NCBI GenBank assembly: GCA_033439685.1
Contig: JAUEDM010000001.1
Span: 6,448,001 to 6,512,000, forward strand
DNA: 64,000 nt
Direction: 5' to 3'
DNA from: Apodospora peruviana
Lineage: Eukaryota; Ascomycota; Sordariomycetes; Sordariales; Lasiosphaeriaceae
Positions 9,995-19,929 of the stretch are shown one piece after another (position 1 is the first letter of the stretch; each line of letters starts with the position of its first letter). The translations under genes were made by a program, and so were the position numbers. The notes beneath the pieces were generated by a model. The model ran no database searches. It worked only from the letters and a program-made list of their open reading frames with translations, and was not told the DNA's origin.

Positions 9995-11201
9995 TTAAAG
10001 AAGACGGAGCAGCTTGGCGGCTTGGTGCTCGATGATAGCCTCAGTTGGGAAGCTCATCTCCTCGAGCTTGGCGGCGTAGGGGGTGGGGACATCGGCTCCG
10101 GTGACACGCTGGGCGGGGGCATCAAGGTAATCGAACGCGTACTCCATCGTCAGGGCAAGAATCTCAGCGCCAACTCCGAACGCGGGGTAACCCGACTCGA
10201 CGGCCATCAGACGGTGGGTCTTCTTGACGGACTTGACGATGGACTCAATGTCGAGAGGCTTGATGCTGCGGAGGTTGATGACCTCGCACTCGACACCGTA
10301 CTTCTTTTTGAGGTTCTCCGCCGCAACCAAGGTCTGGCCAACACAACGGGAGAGGGTCACCAAGGTAAGGTCCTTGCCGGTGCGCTCGATCTTGGCCTTG
10401 CCGAAGGGGATGACAAAGTCGTCCTTCTGGGCAGCCTCGGACATGGGGAAGCTCTGGCCGTACATGAGCTCGTTCTCGAGGAAGACGACGGGGTTAGGGT
10501 CGCGGATGGCGGCCTTCAAGAGACCCTTGGCGTCCTCGGCAGACCACGGCGAGACGACCTTGAGGCCGGGGATGCTGCCGTACCAGGCGGAGTAGTCCTG
10601 CGAGTGCTGGGCGGCGACGCCGGAAGCGAAGCCATTGGGGCCACGGAAGGTGATGTTGCAGGGCTGGATGCCGCCCGACATGTAGAGGGTCTTCGCGGCC
10701 GAGTTGACGATCTGGTCGATGGCTTGCATGGCAAAGTTGAACGTCATGAACTCGCACTAAACATGGTTCGCGAATTGATCAGCCATCCTGTCGCGAACTG
10801 GGTTCGTGACATCTTGTACTCACCACCGGGTGTAGGCCACTCAGCGCGGCGCCAACGGCCAGACCACAGAAACCGCTCTCCGTGATCGGGGTATCGATCA
10901 CCCTCTTGTCACCGAAGCGATCTAGTAGGCCCTTTGTGACCTTATATGCACCATTATACTGCGCGACCTCCTCGCCGAGGATGAACACCTTGTCGTTCGC
11001 CTCAAGCTCCTCAGCGAGCGCCTCGTTCAGGGCATCGCGGACTGTGTACTCCTTGGTCCCGGAGGTTTCGGCGTAGGTTCGTTTTTGTAAGCCAGCAATA
11101 GCGGTCGATCGGGCGAGGAAGGGAGAAGTGGTGGCAGGTCGAGCAACCCGAACTGGCGTCGATGCAGCCAGCCGGCCTGCCGGTCGGAGGAAGCGCGACA
11201 T
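9995..11201 (-). CDS. PDB1: Pyruvate dehydrogenase E1 component subunit beta, mitochondrial
   Basis: Beta subunit of the E1 enzyme, which decarboxylates pyruvate with thiamine diphosphate and feeds acetyl-CoA to the TCA cycle in the mitochondrial matrix. Exons are 10824-11201 and 9995-10756, giving 379 residues, the family's usual length. Residues 1-40 are rich in Arg, Ala and Ser without acid residues, like a mitochondrial presequence. The mature part shows VRDALNEALAEEL, VFILGEEVAQYNGAYKVTKG, DTPITESGFCGLAVGAAL and, across the 67-base phase-0 intron (donor GTGAGT, acceptor TTTAG), LHPV joined to CEFMTFNFAMQAIDQ. The downstream transketolase C-terminal domain is complete (FLENELMYG, INLRSIKPLD, VTGADVPTPYA). 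The ATG at 11201 was chosen because the presequence follows directly; an earlier in-frame ATG at 11261 adds 20 residues of poor quality. Confidence 0.96.
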
Positions 11202-12290
11202 GGTCTGTCTGTTGATAACGGTAGAAGGGAGAGCGGAAAAGATGGATTCGCTGAGATACACCGACTTGCCCGAGTCAACAAAGGAACGAATGGAGGGGGG
11301 AGACGATTGTAGAGAGATGAACCAAAATGACTTGCCGGTCCGCGGGGTGGAGCGATGGCGATCAAGGAGGAGGTCGACCGGAGGTGTTGTGTGGTGATGG
11401 AGCAGAGCAGAGCAGAGCTGTCAGCTTCCGAGGGATTTTTTTCTCCAACGACGGGACCTACGCGGAAGCTCGAGACCAGCATTTTCGGACTTGGGACGGT
11501 TGAACCCCAACGACTGCTGCGCGCTAGCGTTCTTTGGGGCCCAGCGACCCGACTGGCCCGCAGCCCCCGGCAATCCATGTCCCTGCTGTGGTCCACCAAA
11601 GATCGCCGCCCTCACTGTTCAGCTTATTCCGACTCCATTTTCAGGGCTTGGATATGGGCTGAAAAGACTGAACAGCAATTGTGTTTGAAGTGATGCATGT
11701 GGCAATTATCTGTTTGTGTCCTTGCCGTTCATTGTTACGAACGACCGAGACTCGTCAACCGGGCTGGGAAGAATCTAGACTTCATGAAACTTTATGGCAA
11801 TGCTGTCAGCTCATAGCGCGCAGCTGTCAAGCCCTAAATCTGTCCCAAGCTTCATTTTTCGAACCTAGGATGTGGAGAGGTCGAGCAAAAGCAAATAACT
11901 TGGCAAACACAAAGCATGTACTCATTATGAACACCCTGAAATCCCAAACGTCAAAAGGTGGATTGGTGAGAGGCTTAGGGCGAGGATCCAAACGACAGTC
12001 ACTCATCGATAAGATTGATAAGCTTGATTGTTAGCAACCGAATGCCAATGAAGAGCTAGCGTTGATGAACCAGAACAGGACTGCCGAGCCAGGATCAAAC
12101 TGTCAGAACCTAAACAGCTGAGTGATGGCCAGCAGGTATTAAATAGACTTATGAGCCCCTCCGCGGGGCTTTATTTCCGTTTCCCCATCATTAACCATCG
12201 ACAAGCGTACCCGTCCCTCCACTTCTATGTCATGCTATTATGTACAGAGAATTAAGCAATTAAATTGAATGCGGTGAAAACCAGCCATGC
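11202..12290. other. Intergenic stretch between PDB1 promoter and ERG6 3' end
   Basis: No gene is supported. The first 400 bases are the PDB1 promoter and leader. The remainder up to 12290 has no conserved frame on either strand and includes the ERG6 3' untranslated region. Confidence 0.55.
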
Positions 12291-13648
12291 TTAGTTCTCA
12301 GGTTTGCGACCAACCATGAGGTACATGGGGGTGAACAAATTCCTCTTTGCGCCGGCGACGAGACCATCAGCACCCTTTGCGAGGGCGTCGGCAGTCTTCT
12401 TGGTGCCCTTAGGGGCGAGGCCGGTAAGTTCGAGGAGGCCGGTGAAGGCATGGACCATGTAGCGAGCGGTGTGGGTCATCCGGAACACTCTGAAGAAGTC
12501 GAGATAGCTCTGCATATACTTCATCTCACCGGCAATCGGCCAGTACCAGGGCAGCATGTCGGGCCGGGCAGCGAGATCCTCGTGGTGGAGGAGGTCGAAG
12601 CCGACGTTCTTCATGGCCGCAAGACCTTCCGAGATTGTCACCATGTTGGAGATACCGTTGCCCTCCTCGATGGCAAGACGGATATCACGGTGCTCGAGGT
12701 TGTCCTTGTCATAATCGTCGGTCATCAGCCACTCGTACACGCCGAAGACACCACCGGGCTTCAGGACGCGGTAGATCTCGCCATAAACACCCTCCAGCTT
12801 CGGGGCATGGACAGTGGCCTCAATGGCATATACGGCGTCGAACGAGTTGTCGGGGAAAGACATTTGCTAGTGCTAATCAGTACGGACTGTGGAAGACAGC
12901 AGCCGTGGGCGGCACATACCATGAAATCACCCTTGACAAACTTAAGCTGGCCCGAGAGACCTTCCCTTACGGCATACTGTGTCGCGCGGTCAATTTGGTA
13001 GTCGTTGTTGTTGAGGCCGGTGATGTGGGCATCTGTGAACTTGGCGATTTCTCTCGCCGGTCCGCCGACACCGCAGCCGACGTCGAGCACCTTCATGCCG
13101 GGCTTGATGCCGATTTGTGCGGCCAAAAAGTGCTCGTGGCGGGCGACGGCCTGGTAGAAGGCCTCGCCAGGGGAAAAGCGGCAGAAGTGGAAGCTCTGGC
13201 CCCAGCCATACTCGTAGAGGTCGGTTGCGAGGTTGTAGTAGCTGAGAACATCAGATATCAGGAATTGGCTGATTACCAGAGACAGAGACATTCAGCGGGA
13301 TTAACTTACTGCCTAGTCAAAGTCGCATACTCCTTTACGCGAGCCTAATACGATTGATTCTGTAAGTACGTGTCGTGACAGAGGTCGAGACAGGCCTGGT
13401 GAAAAAGGGGTCTCTGGAGGTCCACGGCAGCGTACCTCACGTTCCTCTTCCGTCTCTGTTTCTGCCTTCTTGCCGTCGAAGTGCTTGAAGTACTCGTCGA
13501 CAGCCAGCTTCTTGGCTTCCTTATCCTTCGAAAGCATGGCGGAAAACCCACCCGCTGCCTGGGCAGACTTGCCGTGCAGGGCCTTGTTAAACTCAGCATC
13601 CCGCTTGTGGTTCTCCTCCTCGAGCTGCGCGACTGATTTGGAACCCAT
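12291..13648 (-). CDS. ERG6: Sterol 24-C-methyltransferase
   Basis: Adds the C24 methyl group in ergosterol synthesis using SAM, at the ER or lipid droplets. Four exons: 13436-13648, 13310-13344, 12920-13241 and 12291-12866, giving 381 residues as expected. Exon 2 is only 35 bases. The joints restore the conserved text: ARVKEYATLTR-H then YYNLATDLYEYGWGQSFHF, and KGDFM followed by QMSFPDNSFDAVYAIEAT. Motif I is LDVGCGVGGPARE; the sterol-binding acidic and aromatic segments (EYGWGQSFHFCRF, YEWLMTDDYD, HHEDLA) are present. Introns are 91, 68 and 53 bases with GTACGC, GTAAGT and GTATGT donors. The final residues LMVGRKPEN match the family end. Azole-related sterol regulation would be expected from knowledge of the family; no specific site was identified here. 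Confidence 0.96.
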
Positions 13649-14388
13649 TTTGTCGAAAGGTTGGTGAAGATAGGATAATATATAGTGAGATGTTCAGTGA
13701 TTGTTGAATGCGCGACACAAAGATTTTGGATGGCAAGATTCCCAGAAGCGGACGACGATGGTGGATTAATATAAAAACACGCGGGAGGAAAACTTCAGAA
13801 CCCTTGGTACTTTTGCTAGTGGGTTTTCACGATTTCCCCTGAAACTAGGGAACGATTGCCATTTGCCAAGGGGGAGAGCTTAGATAGCCGATTTCATGCC
13901 AGCAAATCCTACCGGTCAATTGCGATTTTGAGTAAAATGCCCCACCTACAATTTTAATGTGGCAGTCTGCCGAACCTGCATTGCGAATCCGAACTGCGAA
14001 CGCGAATAAGGAGCCGAGCTCGCTCGATCCGAATACGAATGCGGTGGAGCTTTCAAAGGATAATAATTACATTACGGTGGCATTGGGTAATTAACAGAAC
14101 GGCACCCCACTTTCACGTGCCTCTGAGCCTCCGCCACACGTAACGCGTTCCCAGGCCAGACCGCTCTTCAGCCACAGCGTGGCGGCGTTTTCTCTAAATG
14201 TTTAATCAGCCAAGGCACAAGCCACACCTGAAAGCTCCAACTCCAGCCTCGACTCAACAAGCCTTGCTGGATTTCGCGATCAACTACCTACCACCTTATC
14301 TGTCACCCCACTTCCTCATCGAATTTCGAGCTCGAGCTCAACCTGAGCAAGAAAAGGTGACCACTACATTTCGAAAGTATCGCCAGCA
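13649..14388. other. Divergent promoter region between ERG6 and SLT11
   Basis: ERG6 runs left and SLT11 runs right from this 740-base segment. It has no coding potential. A TTTATATTA element lies on the ERG6 side about 120 bases before its ATG, and C/T-rich leader sequence precedes the ATG at 14389. Confidence 0.6.
13767..13776 (-). promoter_or_regulatory. Possible TATA box of ERG6
   Basis: On the minus strand the sequence reads GTTTTTATATTAATCC, about 120 bases upstream of the ERG6 start. Sequence match only. Confidence 0.35.
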
Positions 14389-15567
14389 ATGCCACCGCAA
14401 ATCAAGCAAGACCTCAACCGGTCCGGGTGGGAGTCGACCGATTTCCCCTCGGTCTGCGAAAACTGCCTGCCCGAGAACCCCTACGTCAAGATGCTCAAGG
14501 AGGACTACGGCGCCGAGTGCAAGCTGTGCACGCGACCGTTTACCGTCTTCAGCTGGGCCGCCGACCGGTCGCACGGCCGCAAGAAGCGCACAAACATCTG
14601 CCTCACGTGCGCGCGACTCAAGAACGCCTGCCAGTGCTGCATCATGGATCTCCAGTTTGGCCTGCCCATCGTCATCCGCGACAAGGCGCTCGAGCTTGTC
14701 GCCCCCGGCCCGCAGAGCGAGATCAACCGCGAGTATTTTGCGCAGAACAACGAGCGTGCGATTGAAGAAGGCCGCGCGGGCGTCGAGGAATATGAAAAGG
14801 CGGACGAGAAGGCGCGTGAGCTCCTCAGACGGCTGGCGCAGAGCAAGCCTTATTTCAGAAAAGGACGAGAGTTGGACCAAGAAGGGAATCCGACATCAGG
14901 CGGTCCGTCAAGCAGTGGAGGTGCGACCGGCGGCAATCCCGCTGTTGGCGCTGGAGTTGGTGGGCCAGGTCCGATCCGGTCGCGCGACTCAAGGGCAGCA
15001 TCGGCTGTCGGCGCGAGAGGTGGAAGGGGCGGAGGCCGTGGAGGTGCGCGGAGAGGACCAATCGGCGCGAATCCGCCTCCCCCAGGCCCCAAGGACTGGC
15101 AGCCGCCGTTGGACAGGAGCATCATGTCGCTGTTTGTGACGGGCATCGAGGATGATCTTCCAGAATACAAGATTCGGGATTTCTTCAAAGTCTTCGGCAA
15201 GATCAAGTCATTAGTCGTCGCACACATGACGCATTGCGCTTTTGTCAACTACGAGACTCGCGAGGGTGCCGAAAAAGCAGCGGCAGAGTGTAAGGGGCGG
15301 GCTGTCATTGCTGGCTGTCCGCTACGGGTAAGATGGAGTGTACCCAAGGCGATCGGGACGATGAATAAGGAGGAACGGGCAGAGATGCTGCGGGACGGTC
15401 GGTCTGCCTTCCAGGATACGAGAAAGAGGGGCGGTCAGGCTGCGATTGAAGGAGGAAGTGCGCAGGAGGGCGAAGCGGCTGCGCAAAATGATGAACTTGC
15501 CGCCCTCGCCGTGGCGCCACCACCTGGGTCTGAGGACGTACAATACAGCAGTCTCGCTGGCAACTGA
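14389..15567 (+). CDS. SLT11: Pre-mRNA-splicing factor SLT11/ECM2 (RBM22 family)
   Basis: Spliceosomal protein that contacts U6 snRNA and the Prp19-associated complex during activation. Single exon, 392 residues. The N-terminal zinc-binding region has paired cysteines CENC, CKLC, CLTC and CQCC in the family's order, with the text NPYVKMLKEDYGAECK and a final DLQFGLP. A helical middle follows (about residues 110-165), then a flexible Gly/Pro/Ala-rich linker with an RGG-like stretch (about 195-230). Near residues 243-320 is an RRM with RNP-like LFVTGIEDD and MTHCAFVNYE. The tail is Ala/Glu-rich. The first ATG of the continuous gene-like frame starts directly with MPPQIKQDLNRSGWE, which matches the conserved family start (WE.xxFP..CE.C), so this start is firm. 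Confidence 0.95.
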   Translation: MPPQIKQDLNRSGWESTDFPSVCENCLPENPYVKMLKEDYGAECKLCTRPFTVFSWAADRSHGRKKRTNICLTCARLKNACQCCIMDLQFGLPIVIRDKALELVAPGPQSEINREYFAQNNERAIEEGRAGVEEYEKADEKARELLRRLAQSKPYFRKGRELDQEGNPTSGGPSSSGGATGGNPAVGAGVGGPGPIRSRDSRAASAVGARGGRGGGRGGARRGPIGANPPPPGPKDWQPPLDRSIMSLFVTGIEDDLPEYKIRDFFKVFGKIKSLVVAHMTHCAFVNYETREGAEKAAAECKGRAVIAGCPLRVRWSVPKAIGTMNKEERAEMLRDGRSAFQDTRKRGGQAAIEGGSAQEGEAAAQNDELAALAVAPPPGSEDVQYSSLAGN

Positions 15568-15889
15568 GGCTACAAAGGGAAGATGAGAACAAAAAGTGTT
15601 TTGGTTTACTTATCTGGCAAGGCGTTGGGGCTGGCATTTTGGTTCGGCGGTTCTGGAAAGAGGTTACTCGGTTAATCTCTACTGCATCATGATCATATCC
15701 GGCATTTGTTCTTGTTGTTATTATTACATTGAGTGGGTATCATAGATGGTTATACAATGTGTATGTATACATAGCAGTTCTGTGCTGCTCGACTGTGGAT
15801 CGTACGTATCCTTCCAAATCGCTTGTGCCTATTGTACAGTGTTGACACGTCCTCCTTTTTGTTTCGTGGCTTACTCCAAGCCCGTGAAC
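15568..15889. other. Convergent intergenic region, no gene seen
   Basis: Holds the 3' untranslated ends of SLT11 (plus) and MZM1 (minus). It is T-rich with no coding signal. Confidence 0.55.
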
Positions 15890-16384
15890 CTACGGATCCG
15901 AGCAGCACTTCTTGCCATCAATTTTGATCGTCTGACCCCCAAGCTTAACCGTATCGTTGTCACCTCGTTCGGTGTGCTCGTGTATCCTGAGTTCTGGGTT
16001 GATCACGCCCCTGTCAGCAGCCGTTCCTGAACTGGACAGCATCGAGCGCATGGAAACTTGGGGAGACTCACTGTATACGTCTCCTTCTTTCCTTCCCTGG
16101 ACGACATTTGATTTGAGGAAGCTGGCCATCTCCTCCGCTTTTTGGATGGCCGGCTGTACTTCCGGGTCGGAAGCAGCTAGGTTCGCCTTCTCTCGGAATC
16201 CATTGCGTATTTGCTCTCTCGCAGCAGCCAACACTCGCATATCGCCTAGATAAAGGGAGGAAGGTTAGTTGCTGGACATCGGATGAATGTTGTTCTTCAC
16301 CCCACCATCGAATGCAATACTGGCGGCGCGCATTAGGTGTCTGTAGGCTTGGAGAGCCATTGTAGGAGAGGTGGCAGTCGACAT
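15890..16384 (-). CDS. MZM1: LYR-motif mitochondrial zinc maintenance protein 1
   Basis: Matrix chaperone that stabilises the Rieske iron-sulfur protein for complex III assembly. Three exons (16306-16384, 16072-16245, 15890-15993) give 118 residues. The N-terminus MALQAYRHLMRAA is the LYR-type helix (here YRH), preceded by eight extra residues if the first ATG is used. FDG joins DMRVLAAAREQIRNGF over a 60-base intron ending CTTTATCTAG. The second intron (GTGAGT...AACCCAG) restores VYKLRIHEHTERGDND followed by TIKIDGKKCCSDP, the conserved MZM1 ending. Reading through that intron would replace the conserved segment with unrelated sequence. MZM1 and ZUO1 are transcribed away from each other from a 304-base shared region. 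Confidence 0.9.
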
Positions 16385-16688
16385 AAAAACTAGGAGCGGT
16401 ATGGGCAAAAGTCAATGCTGAATTTCGAGGTCGGAAAGCTATCTGCAAGTTGTCCAAGGGTTCGACTTTCAACGGCCCACGGCACATTGACGATGGTTTC
16501 GGGACAAGCATCTTAACATGCTTTGATCTTATTGGTTGTTGATGGAGGGCTTTGTGGGGCTGCAGGGGGATCGAAAAATTTCCAGGCGGCCAGCCTTGGG
16601 GAAAAGGATTAAGGTGCCCCTCCACTTCTTGTTTCTTGCTACCTTAACACCAGCAATTCTCTTCTGCACCAGCATTCGAGAAACAAAC
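16385..16688. promoter_or_regulatory. Short divergent promoter between MZM1 and ZUO1
   Basis: Only 304 bases separate the two start codons, so both promoters and leaders must fit in this segment. No TATA box is obvious on either side. The ZUO1 leader is C/T-rich just before its ATG. Confidence 0.6.
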
Positions 16689-18087
16689 ATGGCGACCGTT
16701 ACGGTATCTCTCCCTCTGCCCTCCCTCCCTGAGGGATGGCTCGCAGAGAAGGACTTCAAGCCCATCGGCAAGATCACCAAAGACGGTGCGATCGCGCGGA
16801 CGATCGAGCCCATCGGCCCTCACTTCCTCGCCCACGCCCGTCGCGCCCGCCACAAGCGCACCTTCTCCGAGGATGATAGGATACAAGCCCAGGAACGTGC
16901 CAAGAATGTTGAGGAGAATGATGACGGCGACATCAGCGAGACCGAGGATCCGATGATGCTCCAGCGCGAGGCCAAGGACTGGAAGGTTAGTCCCATACCA
17001 TGCATGTTCTTGTGGAGCTGGCCTCACTAACACTCAGTTACAGACACAAGATCATTACAAGGTTCTCGGTCTCTCCAAGTACCGTTGGAAGGCCACCGAG
17101 GAGCAGATCAAACGCGCCCATCGCAAGAAGGTTCTCAAGCACCACCCCGACAAGAAGGCTGCTGCCGGCCGCACCGAGGACGACCAGTTCTTCAAGTGCA
17201 TCCAGAAAGCCACCGAGGTTCTCCTCGACCCCGTCAAGCGCCGCCAGTTCGATTCCGTCGATGAGGAGGCTGACGTCGAGCCACCCACCAAGAAGCAGCT
17301 GCAGAAGGGCAACTTCTACAAGCTGTGGGGCAGCGTCTTCAAGTCCGAGGGCCGCTTCAGCAAGAACCACCCCGTGCCCACGTTCGGCGACGATAAGTCC
17401 ACCAAGGAGGATGTCGAGAACTTCTACAACTTTTGGTACAACTTTGACAGCTGGCGCACATTCGAGTACCTTGACGAGGACGTGCCCGATGACAACGAGA
17501 ACCGCGACCAGAAGCGCCACGTTGAACGCAAGAACGCCAATGCCCGCAAGAAGAAGAAGGCTGAAGACAACGCTCGCCTTCGCAAGATGCTGGACGATTG
17601 CTCTGCCGGCGACGAGCGCATCAAGCGCTTCCGACAGGAGGCCAACGCCGCCAAGAACAAGAAGAAGCTAGAGCGCGAGGCAGCCGAGAAGAAGGCGGCT
17701 GAGGATGCCAAGGCCAAGAAGGAGGCTGAGGAAAAGGCTGCCAAGGAGGCGGAAGAGAAGGCCAAGCTCGACCGCGAAGCCGGCAAGAAGGCCAAGGAGG
17801 CGGCCAAGAACGCCGTTAAGAAAAACAAGCGTGTCCTCCGCGGTTCCGTCAAGGACGCCAACTACTTCGTGTCTGGCGACGCTTCGCCCGCCACTATCGA
17901 TGCCGTCCTGGGCGATGTTGAGCTTATCCAGGCCAAGATTGACCCCGATGAGATCGCGGCTCTGGCTGGCAAGCTCAACGGCTTAAAGGTGGCGGATGAG
18001 ATCAAGACCGTGTGGACTGAGGAGGCGCAGAGACTCGTTGGTGCCGGCAAGGTCAAAGAGGCCGAGCTTAAGGCGTTCAAGGCTTAG
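16689..18087 (+). CDS. ZUO1: Zuotin, ribosome-associated J-protein
   Basis: Part of the ribosome-associated complex with Ssz1. It recruits Ssb-type Hsp70 to nascent chains at the tunnel exit. Exons 16689-16985 and 17044-18087 give 446 residues. The N-terminal region contains PIGPHFLAHARRARHKRTFSEDD, typical of zuotins. The J domain begins across the 58-base intron: DWK joins TQDHYKVLGLSKYRW, and the catalytic HPD is in KHHPDKK. The zuotin homology part follows (FYKLWGSVFKSEGRFSKNHPVP, NFYNFWYNFDSWRTFEYLD). From about residue 260 comes a long charged Lys/Glu/Ala helix that would bind ribosomal RNA, and a C-terminal four-helix part. The first two exons' frames join in phase 0. Confidence 0.95.
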
Positions 18088-18501
18088 TTGGTCATCTGAG
18101 GGGGAGAGGTGTGTTCGGTTTAGGGTATATCAGATATCTACCTACGCTAGAGCGTTAATACCAGCCTGTGTCAATAGAAATGAGATGTAGATGAGTTAGT
18201 GACATATCAGACGTATTGCATACATGTTTCTTGTCCCCACGTCACAGGTGCGTCACGGAGTGTTAGGTGAACCTGATACATGGACGCATAGGCAGACCAT
18301 AGCACCCATTCGAACTCGGCATCTTGAGAGATGTTGATCATGCAAACCAATAACACCGTGACATATGTAAGTCTCTAGGACTATGTTCAAAATAGCAGGG
18401 CATAGTAGACGCCGATGACGTTAAAGACAGAGATGATGTTTCGGATTCGCTGGAGATGAAAACAACCAGACAAGATGAAAAACCAGTCCCGCCAACTCAA
18501 C
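18088..18501. other. Convergent intergenic region, no gene seen
   Basis: 3' sides of ZUO1 and the tyrosinase gene; no coding signal. Confidence 0.55.
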
Positions 18502-19929
18502 TCATGAATCATACGTATAACAAAACGGCCCATCCACAGTGCTCACCAGATCCCTGATCTTGTACACTTTGTCCGCCACCACACCCAAGTCGACGTTATC
18601 GTCAAGAGACTGCTGCTTGCCGCCAAAGCCGCCCATCATCGACGTGCCGCCCGAGATAATGTTGACGCGCGCGTTGAGGTCCTGCATCTGCCAGATCGAC
18701 CACGTCCGATCAATCATACCGTGGTGGAGCCAGAAGGCCGGGTCGTTGGGCGAGGTGTAGAAATCGGCGCCCGGGTCGCCGGCGATGGTGAAGTGGCCCG
18801 CGCTGTGCACGCCCATGCCCGCCCCGCCCGCGCCACCGGCGCCTTGCATCACGTTCTGGAAGGTGTTGAGGTCCTTGCTGTTGAGGAGCGTGACGATGTC
18901 TTGGGTGCGTAGGTAGCGGCTGGACAGGTAGTTGGATATGTCACGGCGGAGGCAGCGCGGGTTGTCGCCGTAGCCGTCTGAGCGCGGGTTACGCGGCGGC
19001 GCCGGGTCGACGGCGGGAGATATGGGCCCGAGGTGGACGGTCATGCTAGATAGACAGTACGGTCAGTCAATGTGTATTGATGGAAAGAGGTGGTTTAGTT
19101 CAGCATACTTCTTGAACGGACCAGTCTCAACGCATCCTCCTCCGTTCCCGGCTGGGCCGTACATGGAGGCCTTGTGCGAGATCTTTTTGCCGTTTCCGCT
19201 CAAGCTTGTGTCGCTACCATCGAAAATCGGCGACTTCTCGGGGTCCGCAGACCATTTCGCCCAGTCCCAGTACTGGTTGTGGGACCCTGGTGTCAGCGGC
19301 CTTTCTGACTTGCGGGTATGTGGTTTTTACATATAATTAAGCAGGGAAGAAGGATAGACGTACAGGTTGTGTCCCGGTATATCCACACTCGGTTCGGAGC
19401 ACGTTCTCAAAGGCCCATGTGTAGTAGCGGTGCCATGAGAGAAAGCTGCCCTGGAGGGATGTTAGTATTGTCCATCCAATGCTAGCATCTGGTTGTGTCC
19501 AGGGAGGGAGATACGAACAGTTCCGTGGATATTCATGGTCTGGTTGATGTGCACGGCGACAAAGTCGTCGTATCGTGACTTGACGCCGGGGTACTTCTTC
19601 TGGTCCATCTTTGACGGCTTCGACATCATGCACAGCATGGCGGCAATGTACTGCTTCTTCTCCGCGGCAGGAATATCACCCCTATGGTTGACAACTCAGC
19701 ACAAGCTACCAGGAGGCAGGTACATAGGCGGGCCGGAAAATCAAACATACCATTCTTTGCGAATCTGGAGCTTCTCCTTGGTGCATGTCTTCGACTTGGC
19801 GATCGCAGCGTCGAGGTTCGGCCTGACCTTCTTCTGGAGGTCTTGGACTGCATCGCCAGACACGAGCCCGGCGAACAGCATCCACTGCACCGCTGCGGCG
19901 AGCAGTGCGACTGAAAAGAGACGGGCCAT
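18502..19929 (-). CDS. Secreted short-form tyrosinase / catechol oxidase-like
   Basis: Type-3 copper oxidase that would oxidise phenols or catechols outside the cell. Five exons: 19751-19929, 19519-19681, 19364-19450, 19109-19272 and 18502-19045, giving 378 residues. The signal peptide covers about residues 1-25 (MARLFSVALLAAAVQWMLF then AGLVSG). CuA ligands are His104, His112 and His121 in HINQTMNIHGT and FLSWHRYYTW, restored across intron 2, which has a perfect TACTAAC branch site. CuB ligands are His278 and His282 (GVHSAGHF) and a His of FWLHH (305/306) followed by DRTW. YWDWAKW joins over intron 3. The protein ends shortly after the core, without the C-terminal lid domain of melanin-type intracellular tyrosinases, so it resembles the short secreted Aspergillus-type enzymes. 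Substrate range cannot be told. Confidence 0.92.

Noticed and set aside
10022..10885. 287-residue plus-strand frame opposite PDB1
   Set aside because: Antisense shadow of a GC-rich conserved gene; its composition mirrors PDB1 codons and no domain is present.
14198..15139. 313-residue plus-strand frame overlapping SLT11
   Set aside because: Out-of-frame shadow rich in Ser, Arg and Pro; SLT11 domains lie in another frame.
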